Origin: UBA12481 sp942493265 | GTDB lineage: Bacteria > Bacteroidota > Bacteroidia > Bacteroidales > UBA12481 | Assembly: GCA_942493265.1 (NCBI GenBank) | Contig: OW818688.1 | Coordinates: 2,294,001-2,358,000 of the forward strand | Length of the DNA stretch: 64,000 nucleotides | Direction: 5' to 3' | Part shown: positions 15,501 through 24,221 of the stretch, piece by piece | Numbering within the stretch: position 1 is the stretch's first letter | How the letters are laid out: each line of letters begins with the position of its first letter | Made by a program: the position numbers and the translations under genes | Notes under the pieces: model-generated | What the model was told of the DNA's origin: nothing | Seen by the model: the letters and a program-made list of their open reading frames with translations, nothing else | The model's database searches: none

Positions 15501-18134
15501 ATGAAACTTCCTCTGAAAATAGCATCCTTGCTGGTATTACTTTCCCTGTTACTCACCGGAATTGAAGTGCAGGGTCAGCTGAAAGAGGATTTCATAAGTC
15601 CTCCGTTAAACCTGAAATCCAGGCCGCTCTGGTTTTGGAATGCACCTTTGAGCAGGGAACAAACCCTGAAGGTAATGAAGGCCTCCAAAGAAGCGGGTTA
15701 TTATGGATTGGGCATACTCCCTTCCTACGGTATGACCCCTGAATTCATGACTCCCGAATATCTTGCCCAGTACAAGGCGGCCGTGGAAATTGCCGACAGC
15801 CTGGGGATGAAACTATATCTGTATGACGAGTACTATTTCCCCAGCGGGATGGCTGGCGGTCAATTGGTTAAGCAATTTCCGGAAGCCCTCAGCAAGCGTC
15901 TGGATATGGAACTTTTTGAGGTGAACGGTACCCGGCCGTTTAATTATCCGCTGCCTTCCGGTACTTTCATGGGAGCCGTGGGCATGGAAACCTCCACATT
16001 AAAGCGGATTGATCTTTCAGATAAGCTGATTAACAATCAGCTGACCGGCGAATTGCCTGCAGGAGACTGGAAGGTGATGATCTTTACCCTGGTTCCTGAC
16101 AGCTCATCGGGCAGGAGTCATTGCGATTATCTTAGCCCGGAGGCGGTTACCCGGTTTATCGAACTGACCTACGAAAAATATTATCAGGCATTTCCGGAAC
16201 ATTTCGGAACTACCATCGACTATGCTTTTTACGACGAGCCATGTTTACGATGGGTTGATGGAGCGCGCACCTGGACCGGTGAATTCAATAATAAATTCAG
16301 GGCAAAATACGGGTACAATCCGGTGTTGTATTACCCGGCACTTTGGTTCGATATCGGTGTGGAAACCGAGGCGGCACGCAATGCATTGCTCGGTTTCAGG
16401 GCTGAATTGTTTGCAGGGGGGGTCCCGAAAACCATCAACGACTGGTGCCGGGCTCATAAAATTCAGCTTACCGGACATGTGGATCAGGAGGAAATCCTTA
16501 ATCCGGTTGCCACATGCGGAGATCTGATGAAAGCATTTAAATATCAGGATATTCCGGCGGTGGATCAGATATTCTATTATGGCAGGTCATCGTTTATTTA
16601 TAAGGTAATCAGCTCATCAGCAAATAATTATGATCGCCCTCTTGTGGCAACCGAATGCTATGGCGCCACAGGGAGATTTACAGAACACAACCTGTACAAG
16701 GAGGCGATGGATCAGTTTGCCAAAGGCATCAATCTGATGGAACCTCACGCGGTTTGGTATACGGATGCAATTGATATACAGCCTGATCTGTCGCCGGCCA
16801 GTAAGAAGTTCGGATCGGTCCTTCCGGCATTCAATGAATACATCGGCCGGCTTCAGGGAATGCTGCAGGGCGGACAGCATGTTGCAGATATCGCCATTCT
16901 GTATCCGATCGCCTCACTGCAGGGCAGCTACCATTTCGGTCCCGGCGACCCCGGAATGGGCGGGATCATCCCGGGAGAAACGGATTACCTCGATATCGGG
17001 GAGATGCTTTCACTCGATATCAGAAGGGATTTTACCTATATCCATCCGGAAATCCTGGATGAGAAATGTAAAGTAAAGGCGGATAAAATCCGGCTGATGA
17101 ACGATATCAACCGGGAGGAGTTTACAGTTATGATCATGCCGGGTTCGAAAACCATTTCTCTCACCAGCCTGAAGAAAATTAAATCATTTTATGATAAAGG
17201 GGGCAAAGTGATTGCAACCTCCTTATTGCCGGATAAATCTGCCGAAGTTGGGAAAGATCAGGAGGTCAAGCAGATCATTAAAGATATTTTCGGCGGGGAT
17301 GCTTACCGTTCGCCGGATCTCCTGCATGTTTCAGGATCAACCTGCTGGAATACCGGAGGCTATATTCCTTCGTTTGCGATCGACGGTAAAAATGAAACTT
17401 CGTGGAAGCCTTCGCAGGGAAATCTGAAAAATGAATATCTGGAAATCGGTTTCGGAGGAGAAAAAAAAGTCGGGCAGATAAGAATTACCTCTCCTGATGA
17501 GGCAGGATTTTCCTGCAAGGTTTTAGCTTTGGATGGGGAGGGGAAGATGGTGATGGTTAGGGATGGGGTTGAGGTTAAGGAGGTTAAGGGGGTTAAGGGG
17601 GTTACGGAAGTTAAGGTGGTGGTGGATTTAGGTGGGGTGAGGGCTTCGGCGATCAGGATTGTTTTGGTTGATGGGGCAGTTGATAAGGCTTCGATTTCAG
17701 AGGTTGTAATTCAGGATACACAAAACCGGAATATTCTTGCGGAATTGACACACTATTCGGCGCATACCAATAAAAAGGGAGGGAAATCTTATTTTATTCC
17801 GGCGCCTAATTCTGCTGTACTGAAAAGCGTTCTGGATGATACCGGCATTGCCTGGGATGTCCGTTTTGAAAGAGATCAGCGCGTTACAGGGGGAAATCTT
17901 ACTTATCTGCATAAAAAGCTTAACGGCCAGGATATTTATTTCTTTGCCAATTCTTCTGAAACCCCGGTGGATGTCCCGGTAACGCTGCAAGGGAAGCTCA
18001 GTCTCCAAACGTGGAATCCCCATACTGGCATTATCTTGGATTGTATCACCACCCCGTTGACCTTCAACGGTATGGACTATACAACGATACAGCTGAAGCT
18101 GGATCCTGAGCGTTCGGTGTTTTATACCCGGTAG
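15501..18134 (+). CDS. Secreted glycoside hydrolase, GH106-like, with discoidin-type domain
   Basis: 877 residues from the Met at 15501; an upstream in-frame extension would begin inside the inverted repeat and precede the signal peptide, so I reject it. The signal ends at about residue 26 (EVQGQ). The start of the mature protein, RPLWFWNAPLSREQT, and LYDEYYFPSGMAGG resemble the (beta/alpha)8 domain of GH106-type alpha-L-rhamnosidases and related unclassified hydrolases. At about residues 610-745 a discoidin (F5/8 type C) module appears (SFAIDGKNETSWKPSQGN), interrupted by a low-complexity Val/Lys/Gly stretch encoded by GGTTAAGG-type repeats near 17570-17630. It probably cleaves rhamnosides together with the GH78 next door. 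The family assignment is less sure than the general hydrolase role. Confidence 0.62.
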   Translation: MKLPLKIASLLVLLSLLLTGIEVQGQLKEDFISPPLNLKSRPLWFWNAPLSREQTLKVMKASKEAGYYGLGILPSYGMTPEFMTPEYLAQYKAAVEIADSLGMKLYLYDEYYFPSGMAGGQLVKQFPEALSKRLDMELFEVNGTRPFNYPLPSGTFMGAVGMETSTLKRIDLSDKLINNQLTGELPAGDWKVMIFTLVPDSSSGRSHCDYLSPEAVTRFIELTYEKYYQAFPEHFGTTIDYAFYDEPCLRWVDGARTWTGEFNNKFRAKYGYNPVLYYPALWFDIGVETEAARNALLGFRAELFAGGVPKTINDWCRAHKIQLTGHVDQEEILNPVATCGDLMKAFKYQDIPAVDQIFYYGRSSFIYKVISSSANNYDRPLVATECYGATGRFTEHNLYKEAMDQFAKGINLMEPHAVWYTDAIDIQPDLSPASKKFGSVLPAFNEYIGRLQGMLQGGQHVADIAILYPIASLQGSYHFGPGDPGMGGIIPGETDYLDIGEMLSLDIRRDFTYIHPEILDEKCKVKADKIRLMNDINREEFTVMIMPGSKTISLTSLKKIKSFYDKGGKVIATSLLPDKSAEVGKDQEVKQIIKDIFGGDAYRSPDLLHVSGSTCWNTGGYIPSFAIDGKNETSWKPSQGNLKNEYLEIGFGGEKKVGQIRITSPDEAGFSCKVLALDGEGKMVMVRDGVEVKEVKGVKGVTEVKVVVDLGGVRASAIRIVLVDGAVDKASISEVVIQDTQNRNILAELTHYSAHTNKKGGKSYFIPAPNSAVLKSVLDDTGIAWDVRFERDQRVTGGNLTYLHKKLNGQDIYFFANSSETPVDVPVTLQGKLSLQTWNPHTGIILDCITTPLTFNGMDYTTIQLKLDPERSVFYTR
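17568..17632 (+). repeat. Low-complexity GGTTAAGG microsatellite inside coding sequence
   Basis: Imperfect direct repeats of GAGGTTAAGG / GGGGTTAAGG encode alternating Val, Lys, Glu and Gly (VEVKEVKGVKGVTEVKV) in the discoidin-like region of the GH106-like gene. It keeps the reading frame open. Confidence 0.7.
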
Positions 18135-18143
18135 GGAGGCGAA

Positions 18144-18170
18144 GAATGTAAAGAATGTAAAGAATGTGAA
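18144..18170. repeat. 9-bp tandem repeat, three units (GAATGTAAA)
   Basis: GAATGTAAA, GAATGTAAA and GAATGTGAA follow each other directly, shortly after the GH106-like stop. Confidence 0.8.
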
Positions 18171-18211
18171 GATTGGTACTGATATGGGGCATAGTGGGTT
18201 ACTATGGAGGA

Positions 18212-18258
18212 CCCTCGTTAGAGTCGCCCGGTCCCGGCTTTCGCCGGGATGACACTTC
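18212..18258. repeat. Palindromic intergenic element, left half (5' exon of intron copy 2)
   Basis: Same architecture as at copy 1: CCCTCG (18212-18217) matches CGAGGG at 20183-20188 after the intron; hairpin TCCCGGC (18232-18238) with GCCGGGA (18243-18249); then TGACACTTC and the intron. The hairpin bases differ from copy 1 but co-vary, so the stem is conserved rather than the sequence. Confidence 0.75.
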
Positions 18259-18694
18259 GTGTGCCGGGCATGTAGTAAGCCTTGAGGGTGAGGGAGGTTC
18301 TCCCAAGTCCCTAAAGAGCCGTAATGACCGGAATCTTCTAGCCGAAAGCAAGGGTGTCCCGGGCGACCGGGAATCTGAAGGAAGCTTTAGGCAAACATTT
18401 GTTGTGACGCACAGAAACCGGATATAAGGCTTGTCCTTCTGGGTAACTGACCGATAAATCAGGACGCCCGATAGTCATTCGGAAAGAGGGAGGGGGTAAA
18501 TCCGGCGCAACGAATGGAAAGGTTTACTACTTACCCCGGGAGGCCTCTGCGAGTTACGGGCAACCGGATAGGCTGCCGGGTAACCGGCAGACGACAGACG
18601 CAGAGGAGTCAGCAGCGGACATAGTACCGGGAAATAATCCGCGGGAAGGTCCAAATTTATTAACAAAGGAAGCATCGAAGATGCGTAAAAGCAG

Positions 18695-20092
18695 ATGAAA
18701 AGGCAACAGAAAAGCGAAGCCGGCTTACAACTCAAGCTATTTAGCGGGCAGGCGGGAGAGCTACCAGGGACACCGACCGGCGGAACCGGAACGGGGTTGC
18801 TGAGTAGAGTTGCATTGCTTTCGCTATTGGAGAGACAGCGAACCTTGACCACAAACTTAATGGAAAGGATTGTAGATTATGGAAACCTGAGCAGAGCATG
18901 TAAACAAGTGGTGAGTAATAAGGGGAGCTCCGGGATCGACGGAATGGAAACGCAGGAACTTCGGCCATGGCTGGGAAAGCATCTAACTACACTGCAGGAA
19001 TCGTTACTTGCCGAGAAATACGAGGTGAGTCCGCTACTGAAAGTGGAAATCGACAAACCCGATGGGGGAAAACGGATGCTGGGTATCCCAACGGTCAAAG
19101 ACCGGCTGATCCAACAAGCCATCCAACAGGAATTAAGCCGCTATTACGATCCAATTTTCAGCGAAAGTAGTTATGGGTTCAGACCCGGAAGGAGTGCCCA
19201 TCAGGCAATAAGGCAAGCCTCGAAGTACGTCACGGAAGGCAAGGAATGGGTGGTGGATATTGATTTGGAGAAGTTTTTCGACAAGATCAACCACGACCGC
19301 CTAATGCAAAGATTGAGTAAAGGAATAGGAGACAAACGTCTCCTTCGACTAATCAGAGCATACCTGAAAGCCGGAATGATGAACGAAGGGCTGGCAGAAC
19401 AGAGAACGGCCGGTACACCGCAAGGAGGCCCGTTATCCCCATTGTTATCCAATATCGTACTGGACGAACTGGACAAGGAGTTGGAGAAACGCGGTCACAG
19501 CTTCTGCCGATTTGCTGATGACTGTAACATATATGTCAGAAGCAAGAAGGCTGGGGAACGCGTGATGGCTTCAGTCACTGACTTCATTGAAACGAAGTTA
19601 AAACTGAAAGTCAATCATCTAAAGAGCGGGGTCAGGCACTGTTCTGAGGTCAAGTTTTTGGGCTTCACTATCCTCTCAGAAGGAGGAATACGGGTTGCCG
19701 ATAAATCCATTGACCGCCTGAAGGACAAAGTCCGGGAAATAACCCGCAGAAACCGTGGAGTCAGCTTTTCTACAGTCATCAAGGAACTAAACTCGACCAT
19801 AATTGGCTGGACTAATTATTTTAGAATTGCCAACAAATGGGTGCGCAATCTCAATGCGATTGATAGCTGGATCAGAAGGAAGCTGAGATGTTTTCGACTT
19901 AAACAGTGTAGAAGACGCTACACCATCTTTAAGTTCCTTCGCTCATTTGACTACCCGGTTAACCATTGCTGGAATATTGTCATGTACTCTCAGGGCTGGT
20001 GGAAGATGTCGCGGAAACCTTTCGTCGAACAGGCCATGAGCCCCAACTGGTTCGCCCGTCAGGGCTTACACTCCTTATACTTAAGTATGTAG
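18695..20092 (+). CDS. ltrA: Group II intron reverse transcriptase/maturase (copy 2)
   Basis: 465 residues, identical to the maturase of copy 1, with intact FADD catalytic box, GTPQGGPLSPLLSNI and X domain. Both copies could supply protein for either intron RNA. As in copy 1, the gene sits in domain IV of the intron and lacks a DNA endonuclease domain. Confidence 0.96.
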   Translation: MKRQQKSEAGLQLKLFSGQAGELPGTPTGGTGTGLLSRVALLSLLERQRTLTTNLMERIVDYGNLSRACKQVVSNKGSSGIDGMETQELRPWLGKHLTTLQESLLAEKYEVSPLLKVEIDKPDGGKRMLGIPTVKDRLIQQAIQQELSRYYDPIFSESSYGFRPGRSAHQAIRQASKYVTEGKEWVVDIDLEKFFDKINHDRLMQRLSKGIGDKRLLRLIRAYLKAGMMNEGLAEQRTAGTPQGGPLSPLLSNIVLDELDKELEKRGHSFCRFADDCNIYVRSKKAGERVMASVTDFIETKLKLKVNHLKSGVRHCSEVKFLGFTILSEGGIRVADKSIDRLKDKVREITRRNRGVSFSTVIKELNSTIIGWTNYFRIANKWVRNLNAIDSWIRRKLRCFRLKQCRRRYTIFKFLRSFDYPVNHCWNIVMYSQGWWKMSRKPFVEQAMSPNWFARQGLHSLYLSM

Positions 20093-20110
20093 GTATATAA
20101 GTTAATAGAA

Positions 20111-20180
20111 ACCGCCTTGGTACTAGCAAGTATGCCAGGTGGTGTGGGGGGACGGCGGCGTGAGCCGCCTCCTACCCAAT
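20111..20180 (+). ncRNA. Group IIC intron domains V and VI (copy 2)
   Basis: Same bases as in copy 1: domain V stem ACCGCCT/AGGTGGT (20111-20117 and 20137-20143) and domain VI ending CCTACCCAAT. Intact. Confidence 0.85.
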
Positions 20181-20188
20181 TCCGAGGG
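20181..20188. repeat. Palindromic element right half (3' exon of intron copy 2)
   Basis: TCCGAGGG, the 3' exon end of the split palindromic element; CGAGGG pairs with CCCTCG at 18212. Downstream sequence diverges at once from that of copy 1. Confidence 0.7.
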
Positions 20189-20200
20189 ACCATCAGTGCG

Positions 20201-20300
20201 GTCACCCGTCACTCGTCACCCGTCACTTCTTCCGCCTCACGTTTCGTTCCGCCTCGTTCCGCTTCACGCCCCGTCACCCGTCACTTGTCACCCGTCACTA
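20201..20300. repeat. GTCACCCGTCACT simple-repeat region
   Basis: Blocks of GTCACCCGTCACT and close variants flank a related middle part (CCGCCTCACGTTTCGTTCCG). The region to 20527 contains no gene; it is the upstream leader of the efflux operon. No convincing TAnnTTTG promoter was found there. Confidence 0.75.
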
Positions 20301-20527
20301 AATAATGTGATCCCCTTAACAATAATCCCCCCAACCGTCCCGTTTATAAAAATATACGACTCAAAAGCGTAGTCCTCAACCTTATAATGAAAGATTTTGT
20401 AATTTCGAACTCAGTCACCTTTCTTTCCACACAGAAACCCGATAACCCTATAACTCAATTGCCCGCCAGAAAGTCTCGTCAGAGTATTTGAAAATTTAGC
20501 TAATTATCAGATTAACAGTGAAATGAT

Positions 20528-21793
20528 ATGAAGAAATTCTTCGTAACGGCCCTTGTTTTGTCTATTTTTCTTCCATCTTGCGCGCCGAAAAAAGCGAAAC
20601 TCATCACCTGCGATCTCACGCGTTCTGATTTTTCTGAAGTAATCAGGGCATCCGGATCCATTCAGGCAGTGAATACACTGAATATTATGGCGCCCCAGAA
20701 TTATTACGGACAGATGACTGTAGCCTGGGTGATCCCGGAAGGTTCGCAAGTCAAACAGGGTGATACCCTCTGCATTTTGGAGTGCGCAGCAATGATGCAA
20801 ATGTTAGATCAGGAACTCAGGAACATGGAAACCCTGGAGGCTGACTTTAAAAAACTGGAGGCTGATAACGCACTGAACCGTGCAGTTCTGGATGCCCGGA
20901 TAAAGGAAAATCAGGCTGGTAAAGCTATTAGTGAGCTGGACTCGGTACAGATGCGTTTTGCGCCGAGGGTGAAACAACAGTTAATGGCCCTGGAACTGAA
21001 GAAAACCGGGATTGAAGAAAAAAAATTAAGAAAAAAAGCGGAGGCGGAAAAGAAGATTGATGAAGCTGAAATCCGGCAGTTGAAATCACGCATTACGCAG
21101 GCTGGGGTTAGACTGCAACGGATAAAGGACCAGGTAAGGGACATGTCAATCCTGGCACCGAAAAGCGGAATGGCTGCTAAATCTGAGTCACCGGAGTATA
21201 GTATGTACAGCATGGATGGGGGTGAAGTTGAAATGGGAGGATATATAAAAACAGGTAGCCAGGTTTATCCCCGGATGGCCCTAATGGCATTGCCTGAATT
21301 AAACGAGATGCAAGTATCAGTTGACATGCAGGAGGTTGATTATAAGCGAATCGTAAAAGGTCAGAAAGTGAATATTGTTGTTGATGCCGCAAAGGGGCTC
21401 CAAACTACCGGCCTTGTTAAACGGAAATCTCTTGCATCAAAAAATACTTACGTTGGAGAGGGTGAATCAAAGATAAAAATGTATGAGGTGATTGTCGGAG
21501 TCGACAGCTGTCACACTAAGATGGCGCCGGGATTGAGCGCGCGCTGTGAGATTTTCGTGAGCCAGATCAGGGATACCATCGTGGTTCCTACTCTGGCAAT
21601 TTTTGAGAGAGACAGCATGAAAGTCGTTTATGTTGCCAGCGGTGAGGAATTCCTCGTGATCCCGGTGGAAACCGGACTCTCAAACAGCTCTAAAACAATT
21701 ATCAGTAAAGGCCTTAAGGGAAATGAGACCATATCACTTGTTGAACCACCACCTGATTTTATTTCAAAGACTAAAAACAGTACAAATGAGTAA
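20528..21793 (+). CDS. Efflux adaptor lipoprotein 1 (HlyD/MacA-type membrane fusion protein)
   Basis: 421 residues with a lipoprotein signal ending LPSC (Cys18). An N-terminal beta-barrel/lipoyl half (DFSEVIRASGSIQAVNTLNI, then VIPEGSQVKQGDTLCILE) leads into a long charged coiled-coil hairpin (about residues 95-210, many Glu/Lys/Leu), followed by the second lipoyl half and beta-barrel (MQVSVDMQEVDYKRIVKGQKV). This is the layout of periplasmic adaptors that bridge an inner-membrane ABC pump and TolC. It is the first of three adaptors in a row and is longer than its neighbours. The next gene starts inside its last codons (8-base overlap), so translation is probably coupled. Confidence 0.88.
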   Translation: MKKFFVTALVLSIFLPSCAPKKAKLITCDLTRSDFSEVIRASGSIQAVNTLNIMAPQNYYGQMTVAWVIPEGSQVKQGDTLCILECAAMMQMLDQELRNMETLEADFKKLEADNALNRAVLDARIKENQAGKAISELDSVQMRFAPRVKQQLMALELKKTGIEEKKLRKKAEAEKKIDEAEIRQLKSRITQAGVRLQRIKDQVRDMSILAPKSGMAAKSESPEYSMYSMDGGEVEMGGYIKTGSQVYPRMALMALPELNEMQVSVDMQEVDYKRIVKGQKVNIVVDAAKGLQTTGLVKRKSLASKNTYVGEGESKIKMYEVIVGVDSCHTKMAPGLSARCEIFVSQIRDTIVVPTLAIFERDSMKVVYVASGEEFLVIPVETGLSNSSKTIISKGLKGNETISLVEPPPDFISKTKNSTNE

Positions 21794-23009
21794 AAACCTG
21801 ATCCTATTATTATTCCTGGGCTTAGCGGCTTGCGCCGGTAAAACCACTCAGGATGTACAAACCATTGCTGTAAAGCGAGGAACATTTACCGAGGAGCTTA
21901 CCGAAGAGGGCACCATCCGTGCAGTCAACTCCCTTTCAATCACTGCTCCTGCTATCTCATACCGATACGGGAGTCTTAAACTTACCCGGGTTGTTGAAGA
22001 TGGAAAGGAGGTTGAACAAGGCGATACGGTGATCATTTTTGATCCATCCGAGATCAAGAAGGCAATTGTAACCTCGGAACAGCAACTTGAAATCGCCAAG
22101 GCCGAGTATGATAAGCTTAAGGCCACGCAGCAGTCTGAAATCGAAGACCTCGAGGCGGACCTCGAGATTGCCGGGATTTCTAAGGAAATATCAAAAATCA
22201 ATTTCGATCAGGCGGTTTTCGAATCAGAAATCACCCGAAAAGAGATTAATCTTAAACTCGAAACTGCAGGAATAGCCTTGGAAAGGGCCCGTGAGCAAAT
22301 CGATAACCGCAAAAAAATTCATCAGGAGGAGTTGTTCCAAAAAACGCTTACCATAAAGCAGTTAACGGTTGCGCTGGAGGATGCCAACCGTTCTATCAAT
22401 ACACTTTTCGTGACCAGCCCCTCCAAAGGAATTGCAATTTTGAAAGAAAACTGGATGACCGGACAGAAATGGCAGGTCGGGGATCAGCCATATAGCAGCT
22501 ATCCTTTGATTGATCTGCCGGATCTGTCGGAAATGTTGGCTGAAGTTAAAATCAACGAAGTGGATGTGTCGAAAATAGTTCCCGGACTGAAAGTGGAAAT
22601 CAAGGCGGATGCTTATTCTGATACCACATACAGCGGAGCGGTCTCCACTGTAGCCAACCTGGCTCAAAACAAGGATTACCGTTCCAAGATCAAAATTTTT
22701 CCGGTTCAGGTGAGTATCGCGGGAAAACCCGACAATCTTTTGCCCGGGCTCACAGTCAGCTGCAAAATAAGGATTCGCGAGATACCTGATGTTCTTTTTG
22801 TTCCTGTGGAGGCAATTTTTAAATCGCAAGGCATCGAATATGTCTATATAAAAACGGGTTCCAGTTATAAAAGGCAGGAGGTTAAAGTTGGTCCTACCAA
22901 CACGGATTATGCAATTATAACAGAGGGACTATCTGAGAATGACGAGATTACACTCGCTGATCCTTTCCTGAATAAGGAGGAGTCTAAAAACGGAACTAAA
23001 ACCCAATAA
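21786..23009 (+). CDS. Efflux adaptor lipoprotein 2 (HlyD/MacA-type)
   Basis: 407 residues from MSKNLILLL; a longer in-frame start lies upstream but would put 21 non-signal residues before the lipoprotein signal. Lipobox LAAC (Cys16). Same domain order as adaptor 1: TFTEELTEEGTIRAVNSLSI, VVEDGKEVEQGDTVIIFDPS, a coiled-coil hairpin from about residue 80 to 200, then LAEVKINEVDVSKIVPGLKV and GLTVSCKIRI. Its sequence clearly differs from adaptors 1 and 3, so this is old divergence rather than a recent copy. Start overlaps the stop of adaptor 1. Confidence 0.88.
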   Translation: MSKNLILLLFLGLAACAGKTTQDVQTIAVKRGTFTEELTEEGTIRAVNSLSITAPAISYRYGSLKLTRVVEDGKEVEQGDTVIIFDPSEIKKAIVTSEQQLEIAKAEYDKLKATQQSEIEDLEADLEIAGISKEISKINFDQAVFESEITRKEINLKLETAGIALERAREQIDNRKKIHQEELFQKTLTIKQLTVALEDANRSINTLFVTSPSKGIAILKENWMTGQKWQVGDQPYSSYPLIDLPDLSEMLAEVKINEVDVSKIVPGLKVEIKADAYSDTTYSGAVSTVANLAQNKDYRSKIKIFPVQVSIAGKPDNLLPGLTVSCKIRIREIPDVLFVPVEAIFKSQGIEYVYIKTGSSYKRQEVKVGPTNTDYAIITEGLSENDEITLADPFLNKEESKNGTKTQ

Positions 23010-23019
23010 GAGAACCATA

Positions 23020-24219
23020 ATGAAAGCAAAACTTATTTTATGGGTTCTTCTTCTGATCCTGTTCGTTTCATGCGGGAAGGATGGATCCGGGGAATATACT
23101 GTCAAGAAGGGACAGTTCAAACAGTCATTTACGGAAACCGGCGAACTCGAGGCAATCAGCGCTGCGGCTTTAGTGATGCCGCGGATCAGCTATCAGTTCG
23201 GATATGAATTCAAGATTGTCGGACTTGCAGAGCATGGTAAAATGGTGAAGCAAGGAGATACCCTTATCCGGATTGATCCTTCCTCCATCCAGAAGTTTAT
23301 CATTTCGAAACAGGAGGCACTCGAGAGTGAGTTGGCATCAACCAAGAAACAGGTGGTTCAGATGGAAAACAATATCCAGGACCTGAAAGCCCAGCTAAGG
23401 AATGAGCAGGCTACTTATGACCTGAAGGAGCTTGAGCTTGAACGATGCAAATTTGAAACTGCAACTAAACGCAAAATCAAGGAACTTGAATTCAAACAAG
23501 CCACCATTAGGCTAAACAAAGTGAAGCGGTTGCTCGAGAAGAAGCCGATACTGGATAATTATGATTACAAGGTGCAGAAGATAAAGGTGATGCAAGGCGA
23601 AAATGAGCTGGCCGCTGCAAAAGATATTCTCACCCGGATGGCCATTACCAGTCCGAAAGACGGACTCTTTCAGGTTGCTTCCAGTATGTTTGAGTATCCA
23701 CCCAAAAATATCAAGGTTGGCGACCGGGTATATACCGGAATGCTCATTGGCAAGATCCCGGATATTTTCCATATGAAGGTGAGAACTACTGTAAATGAAG
23801 CTGATATAACAAAGGTTGCTTTGGGCATGAAGGTGCTGGTCAGATTGGATGCCCTGCCTGAAATACCTTTTCATGGCGAAATTTCGGAAATCAGCCGGGT
23901 ATGTCTGCCCAAGGACAAAGAACGGGTATTTAAAGTAGTGGTAAATATTGAAGAGTCGGACTTGCGTCTGAAACCTGGCATGACGGTTAGTTGCGAGTAT
24001 CTGTGCTTGGAAACCGATAATGCCTTGTATGTCCCAAACAGCTGTATCTTGAAAGAGGCAGGGCATTCCTATATTTTTCTGAAAAATGGCGGACCCGCCA
24101 AAAAAACGGAAGTTCGCTCCGGTCCGTCCAACAGCAACCACACGCTGATTTATGGAGAAATTGAAGCCGGACAACCACTAGTGCCTTTCAATGAGGCAAT
24201 GAACGTAAAAAAAAGCTAG
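23020..24219 (+). CDS. Efflux adaptor lipoprotein 3 (HlyD/MacA-type)
   Basis: 399 residues, lipobox FVSC (Cys18). Contains QFKQSFTETGELEAISAAAL, AEHGKMVKQGDTLIRIDPSS, a coiled-coil hairpin (about residues 100-205) and MKVRTTVNEADITKVALGMKV with the conserved final PGMTVSCEYLCLETDNALYV. Third consecutive adaptor in the operon, 10 bases after adaptor 2 and 2 bases before the permease gene. Having three non-identical adaptors for one permease/ATPase pair is the unusual point. Confidence 0.88.
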   Translation: MKAKLILWVLLLILFVSCGKDGSGEYTVKKGQFKQSFTETGELEAISAAALVMPRISYQFGYEFKIVGLAEHGKMVKQGDTLIRIDPSSIQKFIISKQEALESELASTKKQVVQMENNIQDLKAQLRNEQATYDLKELELERCKFETATKRKIKELEFKQATIRLNKVKRLLEKKPILDNYDYKVQKIKVMQGENELAAAKDILTRMAITSPKDGLFQVASSMFEYPPKNIKVGDRVYTGMLIGKIPDIFHMKVRTTVNEADITKVALGMKVLVRLDALPEIPFHGEISEISRVCLPKDKERVFKVVVNIEESDLRLKPGMTVSCEYLCLETDNALYVPNSCILKEAGHSYIFLKNGGPAKKTEVRSGPSNSNHTLIYGEIEAGQPLVPFNEAMNVKKS

Positions 24220-24221
24220 CC

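Larger units (their letters stand above)
18259..20180 (+). mobile_element. Group IIC intron, copy 2
   Basis: Second copy of the intron at 8498-10418, same strand. The only difference I found is one extra G in a G-run (AGGGGGT near 18492 against AGGGGT near 8731). Flanking DNA outside the palindrome is unrelated, so this is an independent insertion, not a segmental duplication. The near identity points to recent movement or gene conversion. It inserted after the same CGGGATGACACTTC sequence. Confidence 0.93.
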
